NCBI GenBank assembly: GCA_019247845.1
Contig: JAFBAL010000006.1
Coordinates: 1 to 64,000 of the forward strand
DNA length: 64,000 nt
Direction of reading: 5' to 3'
Origin: Alphaproteobacteria bacterium
GTDB lineage: Bacteria; Pseudomonadota; Alphaproteobacteria; Micropepsales; Micropepsaceae
Below the pieces are notes generated by a model. That model was not told the origin of the DNA. It saw nothing but the letters and a program-made list of their open reading frames with translations, and did no database searches. Positions 36,784 through 47,020 of this stretch are shown here, piece after piece; the first letter of the stretch is position 1, and each line of letters starts with the position of its first letter. Made by a program: the position numbers and the translations under genes.

Positions 36784-37773
36784 TCAGTTGCGCAGGAAGA
36801 AGTGCCAGTCGCCGTTGCTGTCGCCATAGTCGCCGGCGACCGTGCCGTTGGCGTTGACGACCCGGGGCTCCGTCGTCACCGCGCCCGGCACGTCGAACAG
36901 CACCGCGTCGCCGCGGTCTTTGATGAAGCCGTGCGACCGCCCCATGCTGTCGAACGAGAGGCCGTAGATGATCCCGTTTGCCGCGATCGCCGTCGCCGCG
37001 AATGCCGCGCCCGGTACGTCGAAACGCGTCACCGAGCCGCCGCTGTCGCGCAGGTAGCCGTGAATCTTCTGGGCGCGGTCGTAATAGAATCCCACGATGT
37101 CGCCGCCGTCGTTGATCGCCAGCGGCTCGGAGCTCGGCGCGCTGAACGGACGGAAGGCGGTGACCTTGCCCTTCGGCGAGCGCAGGAAGGCGACCTCGGC
37201 CTGTGCCTGGCTGTCATAGGCATAGCCCGCAGTCTGGCCGGTGCCGCTGGTCATCACCGACGTGCAGCCGGGCAGGTCGTTCGGATCGTAGGACGAGAAC
37301 GTCCCGTCGGGCTTGCGCACGAAGCAGGCGCGCGCCGGCAGATTGTACCAGCCATAGACGTTGCCCTTGTCGTCGATGCCGGTGACGACGGTCTGGCCTT
37401 CCGAACCGGGAACGTCGAACAGCGCGACCGTGCCGTTCTTCGCGCGGATGAAGCCGTGCGCGTTGCCGTTGTTCTCGACCATCGTGCCGGCGACGATGCC
37501 CTTGCTCGAAAGGCCTTCGGGCAGCGTGCCGCAGATCGCGCATTGGCCGGCGCCCGCGACGTCGATGTGCTTGATCTTGCCGGTCGGGGCGCGCAGGAAG
37601 GCGTGCATCACGCCGTGCACGTCCTGATAGCTGCCCAGCAGTGTCCCGGTGCCGTCCAGCGCCACCGCTTTCAGATGGGTGTCGGCGCCCTTGACGTCGA
37701 AGGTGGTGTAGGTCTGGGCACTGGCCGCGAAAGAAGCCGCGGTCCCCAAGGCTGCAAACACGAACGCGCGCAT
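36784..37773 (-). CDS. Secreted HAF-repeat-like protein, paralogue 1
   Basis: 329 residues; first of the tandem trio. Signal peptide ends ASAQT. Repeats such as YTTFDVKGADTHLKAVALDG, HAFLRAPTGKIKHIDVAGAG and HGFIRAKNGTVALFDVPGSE recur about every 45 residues. It ends FFLRN, as does paralogue 2, while paralogue 3 ends GFIRD. The family role is unknown; secretion and repeat architecture suggest a surface or periplasmic structural or binding function. Confidence 0.85.
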   Translation of the reverse strand: MRAFVFAALGTAASFAASAQTYTTFDVKGADTHLKAVALDGTGTLLGSYQDVHGVMHAFLRAPTGKIKHIDVAGAGQCAICGTLPEGLSSKGIVAGTMVENNGNAHGFIRAKNGTVALFDVPGSEGQTVVTGIDDKGNVYGWYNLPARACFVRKPDGTFSSYDPNDLPGCTSVMTSGTGQTAGYAYDSQAQAEVAFLRSPKGKVTAFRPFSAPSSEPLAINDGGDIVGFYYDRAQKIHGYLRDSGGSVTRFDVPGAAFAATAIAANGIIYGLSFDSMGRSHGFIKDRGDAVLFDVPGAVTTEPRVVNANGTVAGDYGDSNGDWHFFLRN

Positions 37774-38009
37774 GAACTCTCCGCTTGTGAGCTTGCGGCG
37801 AAGCTATGCGAGCGTCGGATGCGATTTCTTGGGCGGCGCCGACCCATCGATAGGACGAAAGCGACGCCGGTTGGACTGAGGCGACGGCGGCGATGGCGCG
37901 AAAAGACAAGCGGCCGAAAAAATCGCGCCCGGCGGGACGGTTAGCCGCCGGGCGTAAGATTCCTTACAGAAACAAGCCGTTAGACGGAACGGACCGTGGT
38001 GCCGGACGG
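37774..38009. other. Intergenic region without a convincing gene
   Basis: The promoter region for the HAF paralogues should lie at its left end. An ATG at 37893 opens a Lys/Arg-rich frame that runs into the antisense of fba without a natural stop, so it was not called. No hairpin or repeat of note was seen. Confidence 0.5.
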
Positions 38010-39026
38010 TCAGGCCGCCTGCTTCTCCAACTCAGGCTTCCACTGGCCGGTCGCGGCCAAGCCGTTCATGCGCGCGCGATGGGCGAAGGCGGCCTGGGCC
38101 TTGGCGACGTTCTCGGACTTGCCGCCCCACGCCTTCTGCGGCGCCGCCTGAAGCGCGCGGCCATAGGAGAAGGTGAGGTGCCAGGGGAGCGTGCGGCCCG
38201 CGTTCATCGCGTTCAGATGCGCGGTGGCCTCTTCGTCCGACTGGCCGCCCGAGAGGAACGCGATGCCCGGCACGGCGCCCGGTACGCAACGCTTGAGCAC
38301 CTTCACGGTGCGCTCGGCGACTTCGTCGATGCCGGCCTGCTTGGCGCACTTCTTGCCGGAGACGATCATGTTGGGCTTGAGGATCATGCCCTCGAGCGCG
38401 ACGTTGGCGTAGTAGAGCTGCTGGAAGGTTTCCTTCAGCACCCATTCGGTCACGGCCTCGCAGGTCTCCACCGTGTTGTCGTAGTCCATCAGCACTTCGG
38501 GCTCGACGATCGGTACGATGCCGTTCTCCTGCGCCAGCGCGGCATAGCGCGCCAGCGCCTGGGCGTTCGCGTTGATGCAGTTGTAGCTGGTCTTGGTCGG
38601 GTCGTAGGTCGCGCGCCATTTGGCGAAGCGTGCGCCCAGCTCGTGGTAGTCCTGGAAGCGCTCGCGCAGGCCGTCGAGCCCTTCGGTCACCGTCTCGCCG
38701 TCGCAGAGCGCGAGCGGCTTGGCGCCCGTGTCGACCTTGATGCCGGGAACGGCGCCGCTGGCGGCGATGATCTCGACCAGCGGCGTGCCGTCGGCGGCCT
38801 TCTGGCGGATCGTCTCGTCGAACAGGATGACGCCCGAGATGTAATCTCTCATCGCCGGGGTGCGGAACATGAACTCGCGATAGTCGCGGCGGTTCGACTC
38901 GGTGTTCTCGACGTCGATCGCGTCGAAGCGCTTCTTGATGGTGCCGGAGCTTTCGTCGGCGGCAAGGATGCCCTTGCCCTTGGCGACCATGGCATTGGCG
39001 ATACGGTTGAGTTCCTTCAGGTCCAT
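38010..39026 (-). CDS. fda: Class I fructose-bisphosphate aldolase
   Basis: Cleaves or forms fructose 1,6-bisphosphate via a Schiff base. 338 residues. GKGILAADESSGTIKKRF at the N-terminus and the Schiff-base lysine in LEGMILKPNMI are class I signatures; no class II zinc histidines. Start 39026 (MDLKELNRIANAM) is one base after the pgk stop; upstream in-frame codons belong to the pgk region. Class I enzyme is a minority type in bacteria but common in alphaproteobacteria. Confidence 0.95.
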   Translation of the reverse strand: MDLKELNRIANAMVAKGKGILAADESSGTIKKRFDAIDVENTESNRRDYREFMFRTPAMRDYISGVILFDETIRQKAADGTPLVEIIAASGAVPGIKVDTGAKPLALCDGETVTEGLDGLRERFQDYHELGARFAKWRATYDPTKTSYNCINANAQALARYAALAQENGIVPIVEPEVLMDYDNTVETCEAVTEWVLKETFQQLYYANVALEGMILKPNMIVSGKKCAKQAGIDEVAERTVKVLKRCVPGAVPGIAFLSGGQSDEEATAHLNAMNAGRTLPWHLTFSYGRALQAAPQKAWGGKSENVAKAQAAFAHRARMNGLAATGQWKPELEKQAA

Positions 39027-39027
39027 T

Positions 39028-40206
39028 TCACACCCCTTTGCTGGCCACCAGGGCGGCGACGCCCGGCAGCTCTTGTCCTTCAAGCCATTCCAGGAAAGCG
39101 CCGCCCGCCGTCGAGACATAGGTGAAATCGTCCGAGACGCCGGCATGATTGAGGGCGGCCACGGTATCGCCGCCGCCCGCGACCGAGAGAAGATTGCCCG
39201 CCTTGGTCGCTTCGGCGACCGCCTTGGCGGCGGCCACGGTGCCCTTGTCGAACGGCGCGGTCTCGAAAGCGCCGAGCGGGCCGTTCCACACCAAAGTGCG
39301 CGTGCCGATCAAGCGCTGCTTGAATTCGTCGATGCTCTTCGGCCCCACGTCGAGGATCATCTCGTCGGCGCCGACGGAGCGGATATCGACGGTGCGGTGC
39401 TTCGCATGCGCCTTGAAGTTGTGCGCCACCACCGCATCGACGGGCAGGATGATCGCGCAGCCGCTCTCGGTCGACAGGTGGATGACGCGAAGCGCGGTCT
39501 CGATATGGTCGCGCTCGACCAGCGACTTGCCGACCTCGATGCCTTCGGCGGTGAGGAACGTGTTCGCCATCGCCCCGCCGATCACCAAGGTCTCCACGCG
39601 CTTCACCAGGTTCTCGAGCAGCGCGATCTTGGTCGAGACCTTGGCGCCGCCCACCACCGCCATCACCGGCCGCTCCGGGTTGCCCAGCGCCTTGTCGAGA
39701 TGGGTGAGCTCCTGCTCCATCGAGCGCCCCGCCGCGGCCGGCAGCAGATGCGCGATCGCTTCCGTCGTGGCATGGGCGCGATGCGCGGCCGAGAAGGCGT
39801 CGTTGACGAAGAGGTCGCCGAGCGCGGCGACCTGTCGGGCATAGTCGAGGTCGTTCTTCTCCTCGCCCGGGTGGAAGCGGGTGTTCTCGAGCAGGACGAC
39901 GTCGCCGTCCTTCATTGCGGCGGTGTCCACGTTGAAACCGACGGCCCGGCCTATAGCTTTTGATAGTGGCCCGGCGACGGGTTCGAGCGACATTGAGGGG
40001 ACGACCTTGCCCTTGGGCCGGTCGAAATGAGACAGCACGATGACCCTGGCGCCCTTCCCGGCCAGCTCGCGAATCGTCGGTGCCTGGCGGTCGATGCGCA
40101 GGGTGTCGGTCACCACGCCGTCCTGCATGGGCACGTTCAGGTCGGCCCGGACCAGGACGCGCTTGCCCTTTACATCGATGTCATCAAGGGTTCGGAAGTT
40201 CGGCAT
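39028..40206 (-). CDS. pgk: Phosphoglycerate kinase
   Basis: 392 residues. [15 protein letters not shown] near the N-terminus, [38 protein letters not shown] and the ATP-site GGGDTVAAL are all present. Catalyses ATP-generating transfer from 1,3-bisphosphoglycerate. Forms a unit with fda downstream (one base apart); gap and tkt are on the same strand 2.3 kb upstream, interrupted by three plus-strand genes. Confidence 0.96.
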   Translation of the reverse strand: MPNFRTLDDIDVKGKRVLVRADLNVPMQDGVVTDTLRIDRQAPTIRELAGKGARVIVLSHFDRPKGKVVPSMSLEPVAGPLSKAIGRAVGFNVDTAAMKDGDVVLLENTRFHPGEEKNDLDYARQVAALGDLFVNDAFSAAHRAHATTEAIAHLLPAAAGRSMEQELTHLDKALGNPERPVMAVVGGAKVSTKIALLENLVKRVETLVIGGAMANTFLTAEGIEVGKSLVERDHIETALRVIHLSTESGCAIILPVDAVVAHNFKAHAKHRTVDIRSVGADEMILDVGPKSIDEFKQRLIGTRTLVWNGPLGAFETAPFDKGTVAAAKAVAEATKAGNLLSVAGGGDTVAALNHAGVSDDFTYVSTAGGAFLEWLEGQELPGVAALVASKGV

Positions 40207-40260
40207 CGGGGAACCGGCGGGGGAGGTCTGCGTTGAGCCTCTGCTAGCAGGGGGACAGCC

Positions 40261-41271
40261 ATGAAGCCAAGAGCCGTCATCGTCGCGCTGTGTCTGGCCG
40301 TGGGAACCGCGCCGGGGGTGGGCCTTTGGGCGGCTCCCGCCCAAGCCGCCGACGGCACCGAAAAGGGCGCTTTCTCCATCCTTTTCGAGAACGACATCTT
40401 CTACAATTCCGACCACGACTACACCAACGGCGTCGAGCTGGCCTATACGACCGCGCCGCAGGACACCCCGGATTGGGCGATCTCGACCGCCCGGATGCTG
40501 CCCTTCTTCAACCAGGAGGGCGACGTACGGACCCGCTATGCGATCGGGCAGGAGATCTTCACGCCCCATAACCTCAAGCTGAAGAACCCGCCGCTGACCG
40601 ACCGGCCCTATGCCGGCTTCCTCTATGGCGCCTTCGGGCTCGTCGACGACGACGGCCGCAACCTCGACCAGCTCCAGATCCAGCTGGGCGTCATCGGCCC
40701 GGCCTCGCTGGCCGAGGACAGCCAGAAATGGATCCACGGCATCATCAACGGCCAGGATCCGCAGGGCTGGTCGACCCAGCTGCGCGACGAGCCGGGGCTG
40801 GTGATCCAGTACGAGCGCTCGATGAAGCTGATTCCGCCGCAATCGGTGATCGGGCTGGTTTTCGATGTCGAGCCGCATTACGGCATCGCCATCGGCAACG
40901 TCTACGACTACGTCAACGCCGGCGGCATGGCGCGGCTGGGCATCAACCTGCCCAAGGACTACGGCCCCTTGCGCATCGATCCCAGCCTGCCGGGCTCGGG
41001 CTATTACGAGCCGACGGCGGATGTCGGCGCCTATATCTTCGCCGGCGTGGACGGCCGCGCCATCGCGCGCAACCTGTTCCTCGACGGCAACTCGTTCCAG
41101 CAGAGCCGCAGCGTCGACAAGATGAATCTGGTCGGCGACATCCAGCTCGGCGCCGCGGTGGTGTTCGACGCCTTCCAGCTGTCCTTCACCCATGTCTTCC
41201 GCTCGCGCGAGTACAAGACCCAGAAGGCCCAGGACCAGTTCGGTGCGGTAGACTTGTCGTTCCGGTTCTGA
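40261..41271 (+). CDS. Lipid A deacylase LpxR-family outer membrane protein
   Basis: 336 residues. Signal peptide ends [25 protein letters not shown] is the DUF2219/LpxR start with the catalytic Asn/Asp region; [11 protein letters not shown] and QLGVIGPAS follow, and the protein ends in an aromatic FRF as outer-membrane barrels do. LpxR removes 3'-acyl chains from lipid A, altering LPS. Its last residue and stop are part of a 16-bp tandem repeat. Confidence 0.88.
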   Translation: MKPRAVIVALCLAVGTAPGVGLWAAPAQAADGTEKGAFSILFENDIFYNSDHDYTNGVELAYTTAPQDTPDWAISTARMLPFFNQEGDVRTRYAIGQEIFTPHNLKLKNPPLTDRPYAGFLYGAFGLVDDDGRNLDQLQIQLGVIGPASLAEDSQKWIHGIINGQDPQGWSTQLRDEPGLVIQYERSMKLIPPQSVIGLVFDVEPHYGIAIGNVYDYVNAGGMARLGINLPKDYGPLRIDPSLPGSGYYEPTADVGAYIFAGVDGRAIARNLFLDGNSFQQSRSVDKMNLVGDIQLGAAVVFDAFQLSFTHVFRSREYKTQKAQDQFGAVDLSFRF

Positions 41272-41313
41272 GTCGGGCAGGTTCTGAATCGGGCAGGTTT
41301 TGAGTCGGGCAGG
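41266..41313. repeat. 16-bp tandem repeat, 3 copies plus a partial, across the lpxR-like stop
   Basis: Units 41266-41281, 41282-41297 and 41298-41313 based on TTCTGAGTCGGGCAGG, followed by a diverged partial unit. The first unit contains the terminal Phe codon (its last two bases) and the TGA. Confidence 0.92.
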
Positions 41314-41353
41314 TTCTGCGTCGCGCGGATTGACCGCGCCCTCTGGGGGCGGC

Positions 41354-41932
41354 ATGGAGAAGGACAGGCTGACCGCGTTCACCGACGGGGTGATTGCCGT
41401 CATCATCACGATCATGGTGCTGGAGCTGAAGGCGCCGCACGGCGCGGACCTTCACGCGCTCATCGAACAGTGGCCGTCCTTCCTGAGCTACGTGCTCAGC
41501 TTCATCTATGTCGGCATCTACTGGAACAACCACCACCATTTCTTCCAGCTCACGCCGGCGGTGAACGGCGCCATCCTTTGGGCCAACCTGCATTTGCTGT
41601 TCTGGCTGTCGCTGGTGCCGTTTGCCACGAGCTGGGTGGGCGAGAACGGCTTCGCGGCGGGGCCTGCGGCGGCCTATGGCGCGGTGCTCTTCCTGTGCGC
41701 TATTGCCTTCTTCGTCATGGAGCGGGTGATCGTCGCGGCCCAAGGCCCGGACTCGCCGCTTCAACGCGCGGTCGGCGTGGACCTGAAGGGAAAGCTCTCG
41801 CCCTTCGTCTATTTGAGCGGCATCGCGCTCGCATTCTACAGGCCGGCGATCTCGTATGCGCTGTATGCGCTCGTCGCGGCGATATGGCTGGTCCCCGACC
41901 GCCGCGTCGAGGCGGCGGTGGCGGGGCGGTAG
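41354..41932 (+). CDS. TMEM175-like potassium channel protein (DUF1211)
   Basis: 192 residues and six hydrophobic segments. [20 protein letters not shown] (about residues 5-24) matches the TM1 signature of bacterial TMEM175 K+ channels, whose conserved hydrophobic residues form the filter. YWNNHHHFF follows TM2. ATG 41354 is preceded by GGGGGCGG; a start at 41300 lies in the repeat. Single-repeat (six-TM) form assembling as tetramer in known homologues. Confidence 0.85.
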   Translation: MEKDRLTAFTDGVIAVIITIMVLELKAPHGADLHALIEQWPSFLSYVLSFIYVGIYWNNHHHFFQLTPAVNGAILWANLHLLFWLSLVPFATSWVGENGFAAGPAAAYGAVLFLCAIAFFVMERVIVAAQGPDSPLQRAVGVDLKGKLSPFVYLSGIALAFYRPAISYALYALVAAIWLVPDRRVEAAVAGR

Positions 41933-42071
41933 GCGTATCCGCCCTCCCGGCTCCATGACCGGCGACGTCAAAATCCTGATCCGAAGACTCATCGTGTTTT
42001 TTTACAAGGTCACGCGTTTGCGACGCGGAAACCACATCGGCATCGTGGCGTTCCCAGGCAAAGGAGGAACC

Positions 42072-42479
42072 ATGAAAGCGCTTCTTCTTCTCGTCCCCGC
42101 GTTGATCGTTTCCGGCGCGGCTGCGGCCGGCAGCGCCAGCTATAGCGGCCGCTGGCCGGTTACGGTGACACACTCGCAGCGGGCCAACGGCGCCTACTGC
42201 ATTGCGCTGACCGACGACGGCAGCCGCATGTTCGCACACAGCGGCCAGGCCTCGCTGACCGGCAAGAACACCAACCTGCCGTATGGCACGTTCCAGCTCA
42301 TCAACGGCCTGCTCACGGTCACGCTGCAGTCGCAAAGCGATACAGGCCAGAACGCCGGATTGGTATTCAGCGCGCGCGCCGGTCAAGGCACGCTCGGCAA
42401 GGGCATCTTCGACGAGGTCTATGGCGGCGAAGAGCTCGAGTCGGGCGCGGTGACGTTCGGCGCCAGGGGTGGCTGCTAG
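42072..42479 (+). CDS. Small secreted protein, unknown function
   Basis: 135 residues with an AAGGAGG RBS 6 bases before the ATG. Signal peptide (about 1-19). Two cysteines (AYCIAL and C-terminal GGC). The mature part is beta-rich with [20 protein letters not shown]. No family recognised. Stop interlocks with gap on the other strand (shared CTAG at 42476-42479). Confidence 0.7.
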   Translation: MKALLLLVPALIVSGAAAAGSASYSGRWPVTVTHSQRANGAYCIALTDDGSRMFAHSGQASLTGKNTNLPYGTFQLINGLLTVTLQSQSDTGQNAGLVFSARAGQGTLGKGIFDEVYGGEELESGAVTFGARGGC

Positions 42480-43483
42480 ATCAGCTTCCCCATCGCCACG
42501 GCGGTATCGGCCATGCGGTTGGAGAAGCCCCATTCGTTGTCGTACCAGGTCATGACCGACAGGAAGGTGCCGTCCATCACCTTGGTCTGATCGAGCGCGA
42601 AGCTCGACGAATGCGGGTCGTGGTTGAAGTCGTGGCTGACCAGCGGCGCGTCGACGATGCCCAGGATCCCCTTCATCGGGCCCGCGGCGGCGGCCTTCAT
42701 CGCGTCGTTGATCTCCTGCGCGGTGGTGGGGCGCTTGCAGACGACCTTCAGGTCGACAAGCGACACGTTCGGCGTCGGCACGCGCACCGACACGCCGTCG
42801 AGCTTGCCTTTGAGCTCGGGCATCACCAGGCCGACGGCCTTGGCCGCGCCGGTCGAGGTCGGGATCATCGACAGGGCCGCGGCGCGGGCGCGGTAGAGGT
42901 CCTTGTGCATCTGGTCGAGCGACGGCTGATCGTTCGTGTACGAATGGATGGTGGTCATGAATCCGTGGCTGATGCCGACCGTGTCGTGGATCACCTTCGC
43001 CACCGGCACCAGGCAGTTCGTCGTGCACGAGGCGTTGGAGACGACGACGTCGTCCTTGGTCAGCTGGTCGTGGTTCACGCCATAGACGATCGTCTTGTCG
43101 ACGCCGTCGGCCGGCGCGCTCACCAGCACGCGCTTGGCGCCCGCGGTCAGGTGCGCGGCCGCCTTGTCCTTCGAGGTGAAGATGCCGGTGCATTCCAGCG
43201 CGATGTCGACGCCGAGCTCCTTGTGCGGCAGCTCGGCCGGGCTGCGGATCGCGGTGACCTTCATCTTGTGGCCGGCGGCGATCATCATGTCGCCGTCGAC
43301 GGTGACGTTCACCGGGAAGCGGCCGTGCACCGAGTCGTAGCGCAAGAGATGCGCGTTGGTCTCGACTGGACCCAGGTCGTTGACGGCCACGACCTCGATG
43401 TCGCGCCGCCCGCTTTCCACGATCGCGCGCAGCACCAGCCGCCCGATGCGTCCGAACCCGTTGATCGCGACACGCAATGCCAT
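42476..43483 (-). CDS. gap: Glyceraldehyde-3-phosphate dehydrogenase, type I
   Basis: 335 residues. NAD motif [16 protein letters not shown] (about 4-19), catalytic Cys in [12 protein letters not shown], catalytic His in TIHSYTNDQ, and [12 protein letters not shown] near the end. Forms glycolytic/gluconeogenic pair with tkt just upstream (6 bases apart), so probably a tkt-gap operon. Calvin-cycle use is possible in relatives but no phosphoribulokinase or RuBisCO gene is in this window. Confidence 0.97.
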   Translation of the reverse strand: MALRVAINGFGRIGRLVLRAIVESGRRDIEVVAVNDLGPVETNAHLLRYDSVHGRFPVNVTVDGDMMIAAGHKMKVTAIRSPAELPHKELGVDIALECTGIFTSKDKAAAHLTAGAKRVLVSAPADGVDKTIVYGVNHDQLTKDDVVVSNASCTTNCLVPVAKVIHDTVGISHGFMTTIHSYTNDQPSLDQMHKDLYRARAAALSMIPTSTGAAKAVGLVMPELKGKLDGVSVRVPTPNVSLVDLKVVCKRPTTAQEINDAMKAAAAGPMKGILGIVDAPLVSHDFNHDPHSSSFALDQTKVMDGTFLSVMTWYDNEWGFSNRMADTAVAMGKLI

Positions 43484-43489
43484 GACGTT

Positions 43490-45478
43490 TTACCCCTTCA
43501 ATGTTTGCCGGGCGGCCTCGGCGACCGCTTCCGGCGTGATCCCGAAATGCTTGTACACGTCCTTGTAGGGCCCGCTGGCGCCGAAGGAGTGCATGCCGAC
43601 GAACTTGCCCTTGGGCCCGATATAGCGGTCCCAACCGAGCCTGACACCGGCCTCGACGGCGACTTTTACCGTCCCCGGTCCCAGAACCGAGTCACGATAT
43701 GTTTCCGGTTGTTCCTCGAACAAGTCCCAGCACGGCATGCTGACTATGCGCGCGGCGATGCCCTCGGCGGCCAGAAGATCGCGCGCCTTCATCGCGAGCT
43801 CGACCTCCGAACCGGTGGCCAGCAAGGTGACCTTGGCGCTCGCGTCGCCCACCAGCTCATAGGCGCCCTTGGCCGAGAGGTTCTCGTCGGTGTGCTGGGT
43901 GCGCGCGGTGATGAGGTTCTGGCGCGACAGCATCAAGAGGCTGGGGCGCTTGGTGTTGGAAAGCGCGATCTCCCACGCCTCCGCGGTCTCGACGCCGTCT
44001 GCGGGGCGGAAGACGAGCAGGTTCGGGATCGCGCGCAACGCCGCGAAGTGCTCCACCGGCTGGTGCGTAGGCCCGTCCTCGCCGAGCCCGATGGAGTCGT
44101 GCGTCATCACATAGACGACGCGGATGCCCATCAGCGCGGCAAGCCGGATCGACGGACGGCAATAGTCCGAGAAGGTCAGGAACGTGCCGCCATAGGGGAC
44201 GATGCCGCCATGCAGCGCCATGCCGCTCATCGCCGCCGCCATGCCGTGCTCGCGGATGCCGTAATGGATGTAGCGGCCGGAGAAATCGTCGGCGGTGATC
44301 GACTGGATTTCCTTGGTCTTGGTGTTGTTCGACGGCGTCAGGTCGGCCGAGCCGCCGATGGTCGCGGCCCAGTTGGTGTTGATCGCCTCGAGCGCGGCCT
44401 CGGAGGCCTTGCGCGTCGCGACCGACGGCTTCTCGTCGCTGGTCTTGCGCTTCAAGGCGTGCAGCGCGGGGCCGACCGCATCCGGCACCGCGCACGCCAT
44501 CGCGTCGTCGAAGTCCTTCGTGCGGCGCTTCGTCCACGCGTCGCGCGACGCTTTGCCCTTGGCGCCGATCGCGCGCCAGTCCGACAGGATGTCGTCGGGG
44601 ATCTCGAACGGCGGATAGTCCCATCCGAGCTGCTTGCGCGCGCCCGCGATCTCGCTTTCGCCCGGCGCGTCGCTATGCGCCTTCTGCGTGCCCTGGCGCG
44701 TCGGCAGGCCGAAGCCGATGATGGTCCTGCAGGCGATCAGCACCGGCTTGTCGCTGGTCTGCGCCCAGTCGAGCGCGCGCGCGACGTCGGCCGCGTCGTG
44801 GCCGTTGACGTGGATCGTGTTCCAGCCGGCGGATTGGAAACGCTCGATCTGGTCGGTGGAATCCGACAGCGAGGTCTTGCCGTCGATGGAGATGCCGTTG
44901 TCGTCGAACAGCACGATCAGCCGGTTGAGCCGCAGGTGTCCGGCCAGCGTGATCGCTTCCTGGCTGACGCCTTCCATCAGGTCGCCGTCGCTGGCGATGA
45001 CATAGGTCTTGTGGTCGACGAGACCGTTGCCGAAGCGCGCGTTCAGGTGGCGCTCGGCGATGGCCATGCCCACCGCATTGGCGATGCCCTGGCCGAGCGG
45101 GCCGGTCGTGGTCTCGATGCCCGGCGCATGGCCGTATTCGGGATGGCCGGCGCAGGGGCTGCCCACCTGGCGGAAGCTCTCGATGTCGGCGAGCGTCATG
45201 CCGGAGTAGCCGGTCAGATAGAGCAGGGAATAAAGAAGCATCGAGCCGTGGCCGGCCGAGAGCACGAATCGGTCCCGGTCGGGCCAATGCGGATCGGCGG
45301 CGTCGAACTTCAGGAATTTCAGGAACAGGACGGTCGCGGCGTCGGCCATGCCCATCGGCAGGCCCGGATGACCGGACTTGGCCTTCTCGACCGCGTCCAT
45401 CGACAGCGCGCGGATGGCGTTGGCGAGGCGGCGGATATCGGCCTGTTCCGGGGTCTGCGGGATGTCTGTGGCGTTCAT
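43490..45478 (-). CDS. tkt: Transketolase
   Basis: 662 residues. Thiamine diphosphate-binding [14 protein letters not shown] (about 150-163), [15 protein letters not shown] near the start, and the pyrimidine-domain [14 protein letters not shown]. Transfers two-carbon units in the pentose phosphate pathway. First gene before gap on the minus strand, with a 170-base divergent region to the DUF4164 gene. Confidence 0.97.
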   Translation of the reverse strand: MNATDIPQTPEQADIRRLANAIRALSMDAVEKAKSGHPGLPMGMADAATVLFLKFLKFDAADPHWPDRDRFVLSAGHGSMLLYSLLYLTGYSGMTLADIESFRQVGSPCAGHPEYGHAPGIETTTGPLGQGIANAVGMAIAERHLNARFGNGLVDHKTYVIASDGDLMEGVSQEAITLAGHLRLNRLIVLFDDNGISIDGKTSLSDSTDQIERFQSAGWNTIHVNGHDAADVARALDWAQTSDKPVLIACRTIIGFGLPTRQGTQKAHSDAPGESEIAGARKQLGWDYPPFEIPDDILSDWRAIGAKGKASRDAWTKRRTKDFDDAMACAVPDAVGPALHALKRKTSDEKPSVATRKASEAALEAINTNWAATIGGSADLTPSNNTKTKEIQSITADDFSGRYIHYGIREHGMAAAMSGMALHGGIVPYGGTFLTFSDYCRPSIRLAALMGIRVVYVMTHDSIGLGEDGPTHQPVEHFAALRAIPNLLVFRPADGVETAEAWEIALSNTKRPSLLMLSRQNLITARTQHTDENLSAKGAYELVGDASAKVTLLATGSEVELAMKARDLLAAEGIAARIVSMPCWDLFEEQPETYRDSVLGPGTVKVAVEAGVRLGWDRYIGPKGKFVGMHSFGASGPYKDVYKHFGITPEAVAEAARQTLKG

Positions 45479-45649
45479 GTCTTTATCCCGGTGCCGCGAG
45501 GTCCCGCCTTAGAGGGCTGGGGCTGCGGCCGTCAAGGGTTTGTCCCTGGTTGGTCACGAAGGCGCTGTGGACCGTGGCGCCCGATGCGTTGACCCTGTTT
45601 CCGCCAAGGGCCTAAGGTCCTGGCGAGTCATGACAACAAAGGTCAAGCG

Positions 45650-45913
45650 ATGGCCAAGCTCGAGCTCGCGGCAGAACGCCTCACCAAAGCTCTGAACGCG
45701 CTCGAAGGAAGGCTAGTTCCGCTGCAATCGGCGCGCGCCGAGGCGGACCGCGCCAAGGCCAAGCTGGCCGAGCTCGATTCCGAGCGCGACCGGCTGCTTG
45801 CGCGAATCGTCGAATTGGAGGACGAGGCGCGCATCCTGAGCGAGATCTCGGAAGAGGTGGAGGGCCGGCTCGACGGCGCCATCGGCGAAGTCCGCGCAGC
45901 GCTGGGCCGTTAG
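45650..45913 (+). CDS. Coiled-coil protein DUF4164-like
   Basis: 87 residues, nearly all heptad-like helix (LAAERLTKALNALEGRL, ELDSERDRLLARIVELEDEA). In alphaproteobacteria such a small coiled-coil gene is a conserved neighbour of zapA, suggesting a division-related partner. The 3' end, including the TAG, is repeated immediately downstream (19 bp, two copies). Confidence 0.8.
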   Translation: MAKLELAAERLTKALNALEGRLVPLQSARAEADRAKAKLAELDSERDRLLARIVELEDEARILSEISEEVEGRLDGAIGEVRAALGR

Positions 45914-45933
45914 TGCAGCGCTGGGCCGTTAGT
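45896..45933. repeat. 19-bp direct tandem duplication across a stop codon
   Basis: Two identical copies of GCAGCGCTGGGCCGTTAGT at 45896-45914 and 45915-45933. The first includes the end and TAG of the DUF4164 gene; the second fills most of the gap before zapA. Confidence 0.97.
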
Positions 45934-45950
45934 AAGTAGGAGACACGACC

Positions 45951-46313
45951 ATGCCTCTCGTCAACGTCATGGTGAACAGCCGCGCTTACACGATCGCCTG
46001 CGACGCGGGCGAGGAGGAGCATCTGAAAGAGCTCGCCACCCATGTCGACGGCAAGGTCCGGGAACTGATCGGCACCGTCGGCCAGGTCGGCGACCAGAAG
46101 CTGATGCTGATGGCGGCGCTGCTCATCACCGACGAGTTCTTCGAGGCGCGCGCGCGGCTCGACGGCCACGCCAGGAAGGTCGGCGAGCTGTCGAACGCGC
46201 AAGCCGAGGCGGGTGCTCGCGCCAGCGAGTCCGAAGCCACTGCCGCAGCCGCGCTCGAGGAAGCGGCCGCTCGGCTCGAACGCATCGTGGAGCGGCTGAG
46301 CGCGGCGGCGTGA
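45951..46313 (+). CDS. zapA: Cell division protein ZapA
   Basis: 120 residues. N-terminal beta-hairpin VNVMVNSRAYTIACDAGEEEHLKELATHVDGKV typical of ZapA, then QVGDQKLMLMAALLITDE and a long Ala/Glu-rich helix. ZapA cross-links FtsZ filaments at the division ring. RBS GTAGGAGAC. Its stop overlaps the GTG of the next small gene. The zapA neighbourhood is the usual site for the 6S RNA gene. Confidence 0.92.
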   Translation: MPLVNVMVNSRAYTIACDAGEEEHLKELATHVDGKVRELIGTVGQVGDQKLMLMAALLITDEFFEARARLDGHARKVGELSNAQAEAGARASESEATAAAALEEAAARLERIVERLSAAA

Positions 46314-46567
46314 GCGATCTGGATGCCTGGCGCGACGTTCACGTGGGCTTCGCACGCGATGGTCTGACGATCGGCGGGCTTGACGTTTGGAAGCACCAAT
46401 GGCGCAGGCAGGCCGGACTGAGCTTGTCGCTGCCTCATCCGGCGCATATCCGTGAGATGAACAGCTTCGCCGTTTATGAAATTGGCGATCCTGCACAGCC
46501 CGTGCGTTTCGCAGCGACAGAGCTGTCCAACGGCGTATGGGGTTTCTACGTGCCGAGATCGACCTGA
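46310..46567 (+). CDS. Small hypothetical protein coupled to zapA
   Basis: 85 residues. GTG start overlaps the zapA stop (GTGA), so it should be co-translated. Rich in Trp and Arg (VWKHQWRRQ), with a C-terminal MNSFAVYEIGDPAQPVRFAA. No membrane segment; no family recognised. It interrupts the usual zapA to 6S RNA to 5-FCL order together with the rhodanese gene. Confidence 0.65.
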   Translation: MSDLDAWRDVHVGFARDGLTIGGLDVWKHQWRRQAGLSLSLPHPAHIREMNSFAVYEIGDPAQPVRFAATELSNGVWGFYVPRST

Positions 46568-46576
46568 CGCTGCCGG

Positions 46577-46957
46577 CTAGGTCTTCTCCACCTCGCCGCC
46601 TGCGGCGGCCCAGTCCTTGAACGCGCCCATGTTGTAGACCTTATCGTAGCCCAGATCCTTCAGCGCCTTGCCGCCCAGGGCCGAGCGTCCACCCGAGGCG
46701 CAATAGAGGATCACGGTCTTGTCCCGGGCGAAGGCGGGATCGTGATAGGGCGAGTCCGGATCGGCGCGGAACTCGAGCATGCCGCGCGACACATTCACGG
46801 CGCCCCTGACCTTGCCGCCGGCCGCGATCTCGGGCGCGTCGCGCACGTCGACGACGAGCACGCCGCCCTTGGCGATCATCGCCTGGGCTTCGGCGAAGGC
46901 GAGCTTGGGGACGGCCGCGTTCGCGGCCTCGATCATCTGCTTCACGCCTTGGGTCAT
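46577..46957 (-). CDS. Rhodanese-like sulfurtransferase domain protein
   Basis: 126 residues, single rhodanese domain. VLVVDVRDAPEIAAGGKVRGAVNV, then Cys86 in the active-site loop ILYCASGGRSA and a C-terminal GYDKVYNMGAFKDW. Intact loop length suggests a persulfide-forming enzyme. On the opposite strand to zapA and the 5-FCL gene, inserted in the region that usually carries 6S RNA. Confidence 0.92.
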   Translation of the reverse strand: MTQGVKQMIEAANAAVPKLAFAEAQAMIAKGGVLVVDVRDAPEIAAGGKVRGAVNVSRGMLEFRADPDSPYHDPAFARDKTVILYCASGGRSALGGKALKDLGYDKVYNMGAFKDWAAAGGEVEKT

Positions 46958-47020
46958 TCGGAGGCTCCTCTTTTTGCGCGATCCTAGCCCGGCGGCGGCG
47001 CCGGTTGCACCTTGGCGCTT

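Noticed and set aside
37893-38020. Small Lys/Arg-rich frame starting MARKDKRPKKSRPAGRL
   Set aside because: It has no stop of its own before running through the antisense of fda; no RBS.
42611-45592. Open frame of about 990 codons antisense to gap and tkt
   Set aside because: Antisense shadow of two clear housekeeping genes; composition dominated by Arg/Val/Asp/His/Gly.
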